Shown piece after piece: positions 1 through 6,145 of a stretch of DNA of 7,875 nt (the stretch's first letter is position 1; each line of letters starts with the position of its first letter). The position numbers and the translations under genes are program-made. The notes beneath the pieces were generated by a model that saw only the letters and a program-made list of their open reading frames with translations, ran no database searches and was not told where the DNA came from. This DNA comes from Rhodoferax sp. (GTDB lineage: Bacteria; Pseudomonadota; Gammaproteobacteria; Burkholderiales; Burkholderiaceae_C): the NCBI GenBank assembly GCA_018882485.1, contig VERU01000100.1, positions 1-7,875 of the forward strand, read 5' to 3'.

Positions 1-246
1 GCCATCGAGGATGCGCACGCATTGGGCCTGTGTCTGGCGGACCGGGGGCTTGCGCCTGCGGCTCTGGAGCACTATGCCGCTCTGCGCTGGCGGCGCAACG
101 CCCGGGTCCAGGCGCGGGCCCTGCGCAACGGCCGGATTTTCCACCTGGGCGCTCCACTGGCCTGGGGGCGCGATGCCGCCCTGCGCCTGGGGGGCCCGCG
201 TCTGCTCGATCTGCCCTGGTTGTACCGGGGCGAGGGCCGTGTCTAG
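1..246 (+). CDS. FAD-dependent monooxygenase, C-terminal end (partial, 5' end outside window)
   Basis: The reading frame is open from base 1 and stops with TAG at 244-246, giving the last 81 residues of a longer protein. It opens with [16 protein letters not shown], which matches the 'IEDA..La..L' helix that follows the second FAD-contacting GD motif in group A flavoprotein aromatic hydroxylases (UbiH / salicylate hydroxylase-like). An arginine-rich helix and a terminal WLYRGEG segment follow, also typical of the C-terminus of these enzymes. The family uses NAD(P)H and O2 to hydroxylate aromatic rings. The substrate cannot be told from this fragment. The gene converges on kynA and shares stop-codon bases with it. 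A kynurenine-related role is only a guess from position; ubiquinone or aromatic-acid hydroxylation is equally possible. Confidence 0.75.
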   Translation, partial: AIEDAHALGLCLADRGLAPAALEHYAALRWRRNARVQARALRNGRIFHLGAPLAWGRDAALRLGGPRLLDLPWLYRGEGRV

Positions 247-1082
247 AGCGCGGTTCGAAGCGTCCAGATTTCGGGGAACAACACCACGTCCAGCATCTTG
301 CGCAGGTAGCCGACTCCGCTGGTGCCGCCGGTGCCGCGCTTGAAGCCGATGACCCGCTCCACCGTGGTGACATGGCGAAAACGCCAGAGCCGGAAGGCGT
401 CTTCCAGGTCGGTCAGTTCCTCGCCCAGCTGGTAGAGGTCCCAGTGCGCCTGGGGCCGGCGGTACACCGTCAGCCAGGCCGCCTCCACGCCAGGGTCGGC
501 GCTGTAGGGCCGGGTCCAGTCGCGCTCCGTGTGGCTGGCCGGAACCGGCAGGCCGCGCCGGGCCATCAGGCGCAGCGCCTCGTCGTACAGGGACGGCGCC
601 TCGTAGGCTGCGCGCACCCGGGCCAGCCACTCGGGCCGGTGCGCGTGGGGCTTGAGCATGGCGGCGTTCTTGTTGCCCATGGCGAATTCGATGCAGCGGT
701 ACTGGGCGCTCTGGAAACCGCTGGATTGCGCCAGGTAGGGCCGGATCGCGCTGTACTCGGGCGGCGTCATGGTGGCCAGCACATCCCAGGCGTGAACCAG
801 CTGTTCCATGATGCGGCTCACGCGCGCCAGCATCTTGAAGGCGGCCGGCAACTCGTCGCCCGCCACCGCAGCGATGGCGGCATGCAGTTCGTGCAACATC
901 AGCTTCATCCACAGCTCGCTGGTCTGGTGCTGCACGATGAAGAGCATCTCATTGTGGTCGGGCGACAGCGGGTGCTGGGCATCCAGGATGCGGTCCAGGT
1001 GCAGGTAGTCGCCGTAGCTCATGGACTGGCTGAAGTCCAGCTGGGCCCGCTCCTGGGCCACGATGCGTTCGGTTTCGCTCAT
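243..1082 (-). CDS. kynA: Tryptophan 2,3-dioxygenase (heme enzyme, first step of kynurenine pathway)
   Basis: This 279-residue cytosolic heme dioxygenase inserts O2 into the indole ring of L-tryptophan to give N-formyl-L-kynurenine. The distal-side block [11 protein letters not shown] carries H52 (active-site His). An Arg in [13 protein letters not shown] (R114) corresponds to the substrate-carboxylate Arg. [14 protein letters not shown] carries H237, the expected proximal heme ligand. GTGGTSG (about 250-256) forms the conserved substrate-binding loop. Length and motif spacing match full-length bacterial enzymes. The start at 1082 is chosen because CGGAG lies 7 nt upstream. An in-frame ATG at 1139 would add 19 residues overlapping kynU and has no family support. 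It is the last gene of kynB-kynU-kynA, 14 nt after the kynU stop. Its own stop (TAG, 243-245) overlaps the stop of the convergent monooxygenase. Confidence 0.97.
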   Translation of the reverse strand: MSETERIVAQERAQLDFSQSMSYGDYLHLDRILDAQHPLSPDHNEMLFIVQHQTSELWMKLMLHELHAAIAAVAGDELPAAFKMLARVSRIMEQLVHAWDVLATMTPPEYSAIRPYLAQSSGFQSAQYRCIEFAMGNKNAAMLKPHAHRPEWLARVRAAYEAPSLYDEALRLMARRGLPVPASHTERDWTRPYSADPGVEAAWLTVYRRPQAHWDLYQLGEELTDLEDAFRLWRFRHVTTVERVIGFKRGTGGTSGVGYLRKMLDVVLFPEIWTLRTAL

Positions 1083-1096
1083 GGGTCGACTCCGGT

Positions 1097-2392
1097 TCAG
1101 GTCACCGCCTTCTGGCGGTTGAATTCGGGGCGTCGCCATTCCTCGCCCTCGAGCACCTGGCGCAGATGGTCCACCGCCCGCCAGACATCGGCATGGCCCA
1201 CGTACAGCGGAGTGAGGCCGAAACGCAGGATGTCGGGATGCCGAGCGCCGTCACCGGCCCGGAAATCGCCGATGACGCCCCGGGCGATCAGCGCCTGCAC
1301 GATGGCGTAGGCGCCTTCAGGGCGGGTCAGGCAGATCTGGGAGCCGCGTCGTCCGGCCTCGCGGGGGGTGACCAGGCTCAGGCCGTGGCCGGCGCAGCGG
1401 GCATCGACCAGCTCGATGAACAGGTCGCCCAGCGCCAGCGACTTCTGCCGCAGGGCCGCCATACCACCCAGCGGTTGGGCGGCGGCAAAGGTGTCCAGCC
1501 CGCAGGCCAGGGCGCGCAGGCTGAGTATCGGCTGGGTTCCGCACAGGTAGCGCGAGATACCCGGCGCAGGGCGGTAGTCGGGCGTGAAGGCGAAGGGCGC
1601 CGCGTGCCCCCACCAGCCGGCCAGCGGTTGCCAGAATCGTTCGGCATGCCGGGGATGCACCCAGACGAAGGCCGGCGCGCCGGGGCCGCCGTTGAGGTAC
1701 TTGTAGCCGCAGCCCACGGCGAAGTCGGCGCCATCCTGCCCCAGCGCCAGCGTGACGGCCCCGGCGCTGTGGGACAGGTCCCACACCGTGAGCGCGCCCG
1801 CACGGTGGGCGGCGGCACTCAGGGCGGCCATGTCGTGCATTTCGCCGGTGCGGTAGTTCACATGGGTGAGCATCAGCACGGCCAGGTCGCGCGCAGCCTG
1901 CGGGGCCAGGGCGGCGGCCAGGTCCTCCGACTCGACCAGGTCCAGGGTGAAGCCGCGCTCCTCGCACAGGGCCTGTGCCACATACAGGTCGGTCGGAAAA
2001 TTGTTGCGCTCTGAAACGATACGGCGCCTTACGGGGTCTGCATTCTTTGCTATGGAAAACGCAGCGCTCAGCACCTTGTAGAGGTTCACCGAGGTGGAGT
2101 CGGTCACCACCAGTTCGCCCGCTCCAGCGCCCACCAGGCTCGCGATGCGGTCGCCCAGCACCTGCGGCAGGTCGAACCAGCCGGCGTCGTTCCAGGACCG
2201 GATCAGGCCCCGACCCCATTCCTCGGTCACGGTCTGGGCGACCCGTGCGGCCGTGGCGCGGGGCAGGACACCCAGCGAGTTGCCGTCGAGGTAGATCAAT
2301 TCAGGCGGGATATCGAACAGGTCGCGCAGCGACCGCAGCGGGTCCTGTGCGTCGCGCTGCCGGCAGTCTTCGAGGGTGGGGGCGGTGGTCAT
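1097..2392 (-). CDS. kynU: Kynureninase (PLP enzyme, kynurenine to anthranilate + alanine)
   Basis: This 431-residue fold-type I PLP enzyme cleaves L-kynurenine to anthranilate and L-alanine. It begins with the family's N-terminal region ([13 protein letters not shown]) and IYLDGNSLG (about 33-41). [10 protein letters not shown] (about 98-106) is the cofactor-phosphate region, [13 protein letters not shown] (176-188) is characteristic of the family, and WDLSHSAG (204-211) holds the Asp that pairs with the pyridine nitrogen. [16 protein letters not shown] carries K231, the expected Schiff-base lysine. The length is near the usual 410-430 residues. I start it at ATG 2392, where family similarity begins; the open frame runs up to 2500 inside kynB. 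No Shine-Dalgarno is visible before 2392, but a T7-G-T3 tract lies about 20 nt upstream. It sits 40 nt after kynB and 14 nt before kynA. Confidence 0.96.
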   Translation of the reverse strand: MTTAPTLEDCRQRDAQDPLRSLRDLFDIPPELIYLDGNSLGVLPRATAARVAQTVTEEWGRGLIRSWNDAGWFDLPQVLGDRIASLVGAGAGELVVTDSTSVNLYKVLSAAFSIAKNADPVRRRIVSERNNFPTDLYVAQALCEERGFTLDLVESEDLAAALAPQAARDLAVLMLTHVNYRTGEMHDMAALSAAAHRAGALTVWDLSHSAGAVTLALGQDGADFAVGCGYKYLNGGPGAPAFVWVHPRHAERFWQPLAGWWGHAAPFAFTPDYRPAPGISRYLCGTQPILSLRALACGLDTFAAAQPLGGMAALRQKSLALGDLFIELVDARCAGHGLSLVTPREAGRRGSQICLTRPEGAYAIVQALIARGVIGDFRAGDGARHPDILRFGLTPLYVGHADVWRAVDHLRQVLEGEEWRRPEFNRQKAVT

Positions 2393-2410
2393 GGTCGGGT
2401 GCAGGTTGAC

Positions 2411-2421
2411 AAACAAAAAAA
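2411..2421 (-). promoter_or_regulatory. U-rich tract upstream of kynU
   Basis: In the mRNA sense this reads T7-G-T3, about 20 nt before the kynU ATG and within otherwise GC-rich DNA. kynU has no recognisable Shine-Dalgarno. U-rich leader tracts can recruit ribosomal protein S1, so this may serve as its translation enhancer. The alternative, part of a weak terminator or pause site, is treated under findings. Confidence 0.35.
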
Positions 2422-2432
2422 GTGGGCTGCCG

Positions 2433-3101
2433 TCAGGCGCCAGCGCCGCCGCCGGTGTGCGGCGGCAGATCGCGCAGCACGGCCCGCACCGGCGAGGCAT
2501 CGGCCTGCATCAGTTTCAGTGGCAGCGCGATCAGTTCGTAATCGCCGGCGGGCACGGCATCCAGGCACAGGTTTTCGAGCACCCGCAGACCGCGGCGGCG
2601 CAGCACCTGGTGGCTGGGCAGCGTCTTGCTGCTGGGCGGGTCCACGCTCGCACTGTCGATGCCCACCAGACACACCCCGAGATCGGCCAGTCGCTCCAGC
2701 GTTTCGGGCGCCCAGGCGGTGAACCCGTCCACCCAGGTCTGCGGCTGGCGCTCGAAGGTCCTGACCAGGATGCGCGGCGGTATCGCGCCTTGCAACGCAG
2801 GCGCCAGGTGCTCCCAATGCAGCAAGGGACCCGCGGCGAGCGCATGGACCACGCGGCAGGGGCCGAGGTAGGGCGCCAGGTCCAGGGCACCGATGGGCTG
2901 GCCTGCCGGGTCGTAATGCAGGGGGGCGTCGGCATGGGCGCCCACATGGGGCGTCAGAGTGATGGCGCTCACATTGACGGGGCAGCCCGGGCCGATGGCG
3001 GCTGCCCATTGCTGGCTGTAGCGCGTGTCGCCCGGAAACACCGGGGCGTCGGGATGGATGGGCGGCGAAATGTCGTACAGGCGGGGCATGGTGCGCCGCA
3101 T
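2433..3101 (-). CDS. kynB: Kynurenine formamidase (arylformamidase, cyclase-fold metal hydrolase)
   Basis: This enzyme hydrolyses N-formylkynurenine to kynurenine and formate. From the ATG at 3089 the protein is 218 residues: LYDISPPIHPDAPVFPGDT at the N-terminus, then HVGAHADAPLHY (H48, H52, D54, H58), the HxGxHxDxPxH metal-binding signature of the cyclase/KynB family. GIDSASVDPP follows later (about 165-174), with its own conserved acidic and Ser residues. Length agrees with bacterial KynB (about 205-220). Start choice: ATG 3101 has AGGG 8 nt upstream and adds MRRT. ATG 3089 begins closer to the family's usual N-terminus but has no clear ribosome site. I list 3101, with 3089 as a real alternative. 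It is the first gene of kynB-kynU-kynA; no KynR-type regulator gene is in the window. Confidence 0.94.
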   Translation of the reverse strand: MRRTMPRLYDISPPIHPDAPVFPGDTRYSQQWAAAIGPGCPVNVSAITLTPHVGAHADAPLHYDPAGQPIGALDLAPYLGPCRVVHALAAGPLLHWEHLAPALQGAIPPRILVRTFERQPQTWVDGFTAWAPETLERLADLGVCLVGIDSASVDPPSSKTLPSHQVLRRRGLRVLENLCLDAVPAGDYELIALPLKLMQADASPVRAVLRDLPPHTGGGAGA

Positions 3102-3164
3102 TGTGGTGGCCCTGCGTCGCCTGTGGTGTCGGGTTTTTCCAACGAATCGCCAAATTGTTGAGGT
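3102..3164 (-). promoter_or_regulatory. Leader/possible control region of kynBUA
   Basis: These 63 bp between the ykgJ-type stop and the kynB start are the most likely place for a separate kyn promoter. They hold an imperfect inverted repeat on 3141-3159 (AAC...GTT ends, 10 of 19 positions symmetric), which could be an operator for an Lrp/AsnC- or LysR-type regulator. No convincing -35/-10 pair is visible. Upstream of ATG 3101, AGGG at 8-nt spacing is a plausible ribosome site. Confidence 0.3.
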
Positions 3165-3494
3165 CTAAAGCAGTTCGGGCTCCAGCGGCGGCAGGTGGTG
3201 GCGCGCGCGAGCCCGCCCGCAGGCCTCGCTGCCGGCCTCGAACTCGCGGCAGGGCGAGGGGCGCCACTCGTAGATGGCGCAACCGACACGCTGTCCGACC
3301 GTGCCCGTCAGCGCGGCGCAGCGGATGGGTACATGATCGGTGCCGCGCATGCGCACCATGCTGCCGTTGACCTCGACCGTCAGGCCCGGCGGAACCCGGC
3401 CGCCCAGGCCGTCCAGCTCGTAGACGGCAAAGTCCACCCGGAAGCAGGCACAGCAGGCGCCGCAGCCGAGGCAGGGGTGCTCGCCACGAGCCAT
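3165..3494 (-). CDS. YkgJ-type CxxCxxCC cysteine-cluster protein
   Basis: This 109-residue protein belongs to the YkgJ / UPF0153 cysteine-cluster family. The signature C8-LG-C11-GA-CC(14,15) is followed by another Cys at 17, then C59, C72 in GCAIYEWRP and C82 in SPCREFE. The GC.iY..RP..CR.F pattern is the second half of the family signature. The cysteines suggest binding of zinc or an iron-sulfur cluster. No reaction is established and no transmembrane segment is seen. ATG 3494 places the signature at the very N-terminus, as usual. The frame continues upstream into argF without family support. No clear Shine-Dalgarno is visible. It starts 17 nt after the argF stop, so it is probably co-transcribed with, and perhaps translationally coupled to, argF. 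The kynB start lies 63 nt downstream. Confidence 0.88.
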   Translation of the reverse strand: MARGEHPCLGCGACCACFRVDFAVYELDGLGGRVPPGLTVEVNGSMVRMRGTDHVPIRCAALTGTVGQRVGCAIYEWRPSPCREFEAGSEACGRARARHHLPPLEPELL

Positions 3495-3511
3495 GGCCGA
3501 TCGGCGGTCGC

Positions 3512-4420
3512 TCAGACGCGACCCAGCAACAGGTACTCCATCAGGGCCTTTTGCGCGTGCAGCCGGTTTTCGGCCTCGTCCCAGACCACACTCTGGGGCC
3601 CGTCGATCACCTCGGCCTGGACCTCTTCGCCACGGTGGGCGGGCAGGCAGTGCATGAACAGGGCGTCGGGGCGGGCCAGGGCCATCATCTCCGTATCCAC
3701 ACACCAGTCGGCGAAGGCCGCCTTGCGGGCCTCGTTCTCGGCTTCGTAACCCATGCTGGTCCACACGTCGGTGGTGACCAGGTCGGCACCCTTGCAGGCT
3801 TCCCGGGGGCTGGCGTACACCTTGTAGCTGTCGCCGGAGCGCAACCCCGCCACCGACTGGTCCACTCCGTAGCCGCTGGGTGTGCTCAGGTGAACGGTGA
3901 AGCCCAGGATCTCGGCCGCCTGGAGCCAGGTGTTGGCCATGTTGTTGCCATCACCCACCCAGGCCACGGTGCGGCCCTGGATGGAACCCCGGTGCTCGAT
4001 GTAGGTGAAGATGTCCGCCAGGATCTGGCAGGGGTGGAATTCGTTGGTCAGGCCGTTGATCACCGGCACCCGGGAGTGGGCGGCAAAGCGCTCGATCTTG
4101 GTCTGCTCGTAGGTGCGGATCATGACCAGGTCGACCATGCGGCTGATCACCCGGGCGCTGTCCTCGATGGGCTCGGCCCGGCCCAGCTGGCTGTCTCCGG
4201 TGGTCAGGTGCACCACACTGCCACCCAGCTGGTACATGCCCGTTTCGAAGCTGACGCGGGTTCGGGTGGAGGCCTTCTCGAAGATCATGGCCAGCGTGCG
4301 GTCCGACAGAGGCTGGTGGCGCTCGTAGGCCTTGAACTTGCGCTTGATCAGGGCGGCCCGCTGGAACAGGTAGGCGTACTCATCGGCCGTCAGGTCACTG
4401 AACTGCAGAAAATGCTTCAT
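3512..4420 (-). CDS. argF: Ornithine carbamoyltransferase
   Basis: This 302-residue cytosolic enzyme transfers a carbamoyl group from carbamoyl phosphate to L-ornithine to make citrulline in arginine synthesis. The carbamoyl-phosphate loop STRTR is at 51-55 in EKASTRTRVSFE. GMYQLGG follows, then HPCQ at 128-131 (FHPCQILAD), GDGNN at 155-159 and the ornithine-side DVWTSMGYE (about 217-225). FMHCLPAHRGEE (about 255-266) carries the HCLP catalytic Cys segment. All key residues are present and the length is standard, with no sign of an aspartate carbamoyltransferase. The ATG at 4420 lies 4 nt after the argD stop, and a GGGGTGA ribosome site inside the argD end sits just upstream. This is a tight argD-argF pair. 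argG, often nearby in relatives, is absent from the window. Confidence 0.98.
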   Translation of the reverse strand: MKHFLQFSDLTADEYAYLFQRAALIKRKFKAYERHQPLSDRTLAMIFEKASTRTRVSFETGMYQLGGSVVHLTTGDSQLGRAEPIEDSARVISRMVDLVMIRTYEQTKIERFAAHSRVPVINGLTNEFHPCQILADIFTYIEHRGSIQGRTVAWVGDGNNMANTWLQAAEILGFTVHLSTPSGYGVDQSVAGLRSGDSYKVYASPREACKGADLVTTDVWTSMGYEAENEARKAAFADWCVDTEMMALARPDALFMHCLPAHRGEEVQAEVIDGPQSVVWDEAENRLHAQKALMEYLLLGRV

Positions 4421-4424
4421 GGGA

Positions 4425-5636
4425 TCACCCCGCCAGGAATTGCCGGATACGCGGCGCCAGCAGCGCCACGATCTCGTCAGCTTCTGCCGCCGTCAGGATC
4501 AGCGGCGGCACCAGACGCACCACCGAATCGGCCGTCACGCTGATGAGCAGCCCGTCGTCCGCGGCCTGTTGGAGCAGCACGCCACAGGGTCGGCTCAGTT
4601 CGATGCCGAGCATCAGGCCCTGACCCCGGATCTCGCGCACCCCACCGTTGGCGATCTCCGCGGCCAGTGCGGTGCGCAGGCCCGCCAGCAGGTGCGTGCC
4701 AACCCGGGCGGCATTGCCCAGCAGGTCGTCCTCTTCCATGATGCGGATGGTTTCGAGGCCAGCGCGCATGGCCAGCGGGTTGCCGCCGAAGGTCGTGCCA
4801 TGGTTGCCAGGCTGGAAAATGCCCGCAGCCCTGGGGCCCGCGACCACCGCCCCCACCGGAACGCCCGACCCCAGGCCTTTGGCCAGCGGCATCACATCGG
4901 GCTGTATGCCGGCCCACTGGTGGGCAAACCACTTGCCGGTGCGGCCCATGCCACATTGCACTTCGTCGATCATCAGCAGCCACCCGCGCTGGTCGCACAG
5001 GGCACGAACCTGCCGCAGGTAGTCCATGTGCGCCGGGTTGATGCCGCCTTCTCCCTGGATCGCCTCCAGGAACACGGCCACCACGTTGGGATGGCCCTCT
5101 GTGGCGGTCTTCAGACAGGCCAGGTCATTGAGTGGCACCCGGATGAAGCCTTCGACCAGCGGGCCGAAACCGGCCTGCACCTTGGGGTTGCCGGTGGCGC
5201 TGAGCGTGGCAATCGAGCGGCCATGAAACGCCTTCTCGAACACCACGATCTCGGGTCGCTCGATTCCCCGATCGTGACCGTACTTGCGGGCCAGCTTCAG
5301 CGCCGCCTCATTGGCCTCCAACCCGGTCGAGCAGAAGAACACGTTGGTCATGCCGGACAGCTCGACCAGCTTGGCAGCCAGCGCTTCCTGATGGGGTACA
5401 TGGTAGTAGTTGGAGGTGTGGATCAGCCGGGTGAGCTGGTCCTGCAGGGCCGGCACCAGACGCGGATGGTTGTGACCCAGCGTGTTGACGGCGATGCCGC
5501 CGAGCGCATCGAGGTAGCTGCGGCCCCGAACATCCCAGACGCGGCACCCTTGCCCGTGCGACAGTGCAATCGGCAGTCGCCCGTAGGTGTTCATCACATG
5601 GGGGGATGCGACTTCGGTCGGCAGGGCAGCATTCAT
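4425..5636 (-). CDS. argD: Acetylornithine/succinylornithine-type aminotransferase (class III PLP)
   Basis: This 403-residue class III aminotransferase is expected to transfer the amino group between glutamate and N-acetylglutamate semialdehyde to make acetylornithine. Visible features, in order: YLDALGGIAVNTLGHNHP (41-58), the phosphate-binding STGLEANEAALK (103-114), FEKAFHGRS (133-141), IDEVQCGMGRTG (223-234) with D224 for the pyridine nitrogen, and MPLAKGLGSGVPVGA (249-263) with K253 as the PLP lysine. TTFGGNPLA (281-289) follows. Start ATG 5636 has GGAG 9 nt upstream; the open frame to 5795 runs through the promoter region and is not translated on this reading. Being 4 nt from argF strongly supports the arginine role. 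The class also acts on succinylornithine, GABA or diaminopimelate precursors, so exact specificity is inferred. Confidence 0.93.
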   Translation of the reverse strand: MNAALPTEVASPHVMNTYGRLPIALSHGQGCRVWDVRGRSYLDALGGIAVNTLGHNHPRLVPALQDQLTRLIHTSNYYHVPHQEALAAKLVELSGMTNVFFCSTGLEANEAALKLARKYGHDRGIERPEIVVFEKAFHGRSIATLSATGNPKVQAGFGPLVEGFIRVPLNDLACLKTATEGHPNVVAVFLEAIQGEGGINPAHMDYLRQVRALCDQRGWLLMIDEVQCGMGRTGKWFAHQWAGIQPDVMPLAKGLGSGVPVGAVVAGPRAAGIFQPGNHGTTFGGNPLAMRAGLETIRIMEEDDLLGNAARVGTHLLAGLRTALAAEIANGGVREIRGQGLMLGIELSRPCGVLLQQAADDGLLISVTADSVVRLVPPLILTAAEADEIVALLAPRIRQFLAG

Positions 5637-5805
5637 GGCGGGACGCTCCGGACAGATCAACACAAAGCAAAGCGGCCCAACTGGAGGCGGGCCGTTGAAG
5701 CGCGATTCTAGGGCCGGGAAAAGCCGGAACGGTGGGACCCGCCCCTGTCGGTAGAATTCTTGTGCATCGCAACAATTGACGGAATCCGCTTCCACCCCTC
5801 GCCCG
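5637..5805. promoter_or_regulatory. Divergent argD / DUF3579 intergenic region
   Basis: This is the only sizeable intergenic region in the window and must drive both directions. A TAGAAT hexamer on the minus strand at 5705-5710 is a good candidate -10 for argD, leaving a leader of roughly 60 nt. A second TAGAAT on the plus strand at 5752-5757 is a candidate -10 for the DUF3579 gene. Neither has a convincing TTGACA-like -35 at 16-18 nt, so both are tentative. I saw no clear ArgR-type ARG box. Confidence 0.5.
5673..5694 (-). promoter_or_regulatory. Hairpin in the predicted argD leader
   Basis: In the argD direction CGGCCC and GGGCCG form a perfect 6-bp all-GC stem with a 10-nt loop that contains CCTCC. 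A T-rich but interrupted stretch (CTTTGCTTTGTGTTG) follows. It falls within the first bases of the transcript if the minus-strand TAGAAT is the -10. It could stabilise the 5' end or act as a weak attenuator. It could also be chance in GC-rich DNA. Confidence 0.3.
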
Positions 5806-6114
5806 ATGAAGGACGCCTCGTCGCAACCCGTCGTGATCCATGGCCAGACCCGCGAGGGCCGGACCTTCCGACCCAGCGACTGGGCCGAGCGGTTGGCCGG
5901 CGTGATGAGCCAGTTCCGACCTGGCGGGCCCCGGCAGGGCGCCCACCTGGCTTACTCGCCCTGGTGCGTGCCCACCACGGTGAACGGCGTGCGGTGCGTG
6001 GTGGTGCATCCCGACCTGCGTGAACACGAGGTCATGGCCTGGGATTTCTGCATGAACTTCGCCCGGGACAACGATCTGATGGTCACAGTGGGCGAACCGG
6101 ACACCCGCCATTGA
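5806..6114 (+). CDS. DUF3579 family protein of unknown function
   Basis: This 102-residue protein matches the DUF3579 family, recognisable from VIHGQTREGRTFRPSDWAER (about 10-29) near the N-terminus, then LAGVMSQF, YSPWCVP and a C-terminal WDFCMNFARDNDL (about 80-92). The family is small, soluble and common in betaproteobacteria; no function is known to me. No signal peptide or membrane segment is visible. I choose ATG 5806. An in-frame TTG at 5776 would add ten residues without conserved sequence. Neither start has a good Shine-Dalgarno. The protein ends soon after DNDL, where I recall relatives carrying a slightly longer tail with a Cys. It is divergent from argD and 31 nt upstream of the PLP enzyme gene, with which it may be partly co-transcribed. 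Confidence 0.85.
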   Translation: MKDASSQPVVIHGQTREGRTFRPSDWAERLAGVMSQFRPGGPRQGAHLAYSPWCVPTTVNGVRCVVVHPDLREHEVMAWDFCMNFARDNDLMVTVGEPDTRH

Positions 6115-6140
6115 GGGACAGCGGCTGCCGGTTTTACACT
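6111..6140 (+). promoter_or_regulatory. Candidate sigma-70 promoter for the PLP enzyme gene
   Basis: TTGAGG at 6111-6116 (4 of 6 match to TTGACA) and TACACT at 6135-6140 (4 of 6 match to TATAAT) are 18 nt apart. The -35 overlaps the TGA of the DUF3579 gene. Only GGGGC separates the -10 from the ATG at 6146, so transcription starting at the usual distance would begin at or beside the start codon, giving a leaderless mRNA. Confidence 0.45.
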
Positions 6141-6145
6141 GGGGC

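Noticed and set aside
1083..1139. Upstream ATG at 1139 for kynA
   Set aside because: It adds 19 residues overlapping the kynU end without family similarity, while ATG 1082 has a well-placed CGGAG.
30..1310. A 426-codon plus-strand open frame opposite kynA and the end of kynU
   Set aside because: It is antisense to a gene with full family motifs, has no recognisable domain, and is the expected by-product of high third-position GC. The true plus-strand gene here uses another frame and stops at 246.
3551..4543. A 330-codon plus-strand frame opposite argF
   Set aside because: Shadow of argF; no motif or plausible ribosome site.
4419..5711. A 430-codon plus-strand open frame covering argD in antisense
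   Set aside because: It mirrors argD almost exactly, has unusually many His and Gln residues and no motif; argD carries all catalytic residues on the other strand.
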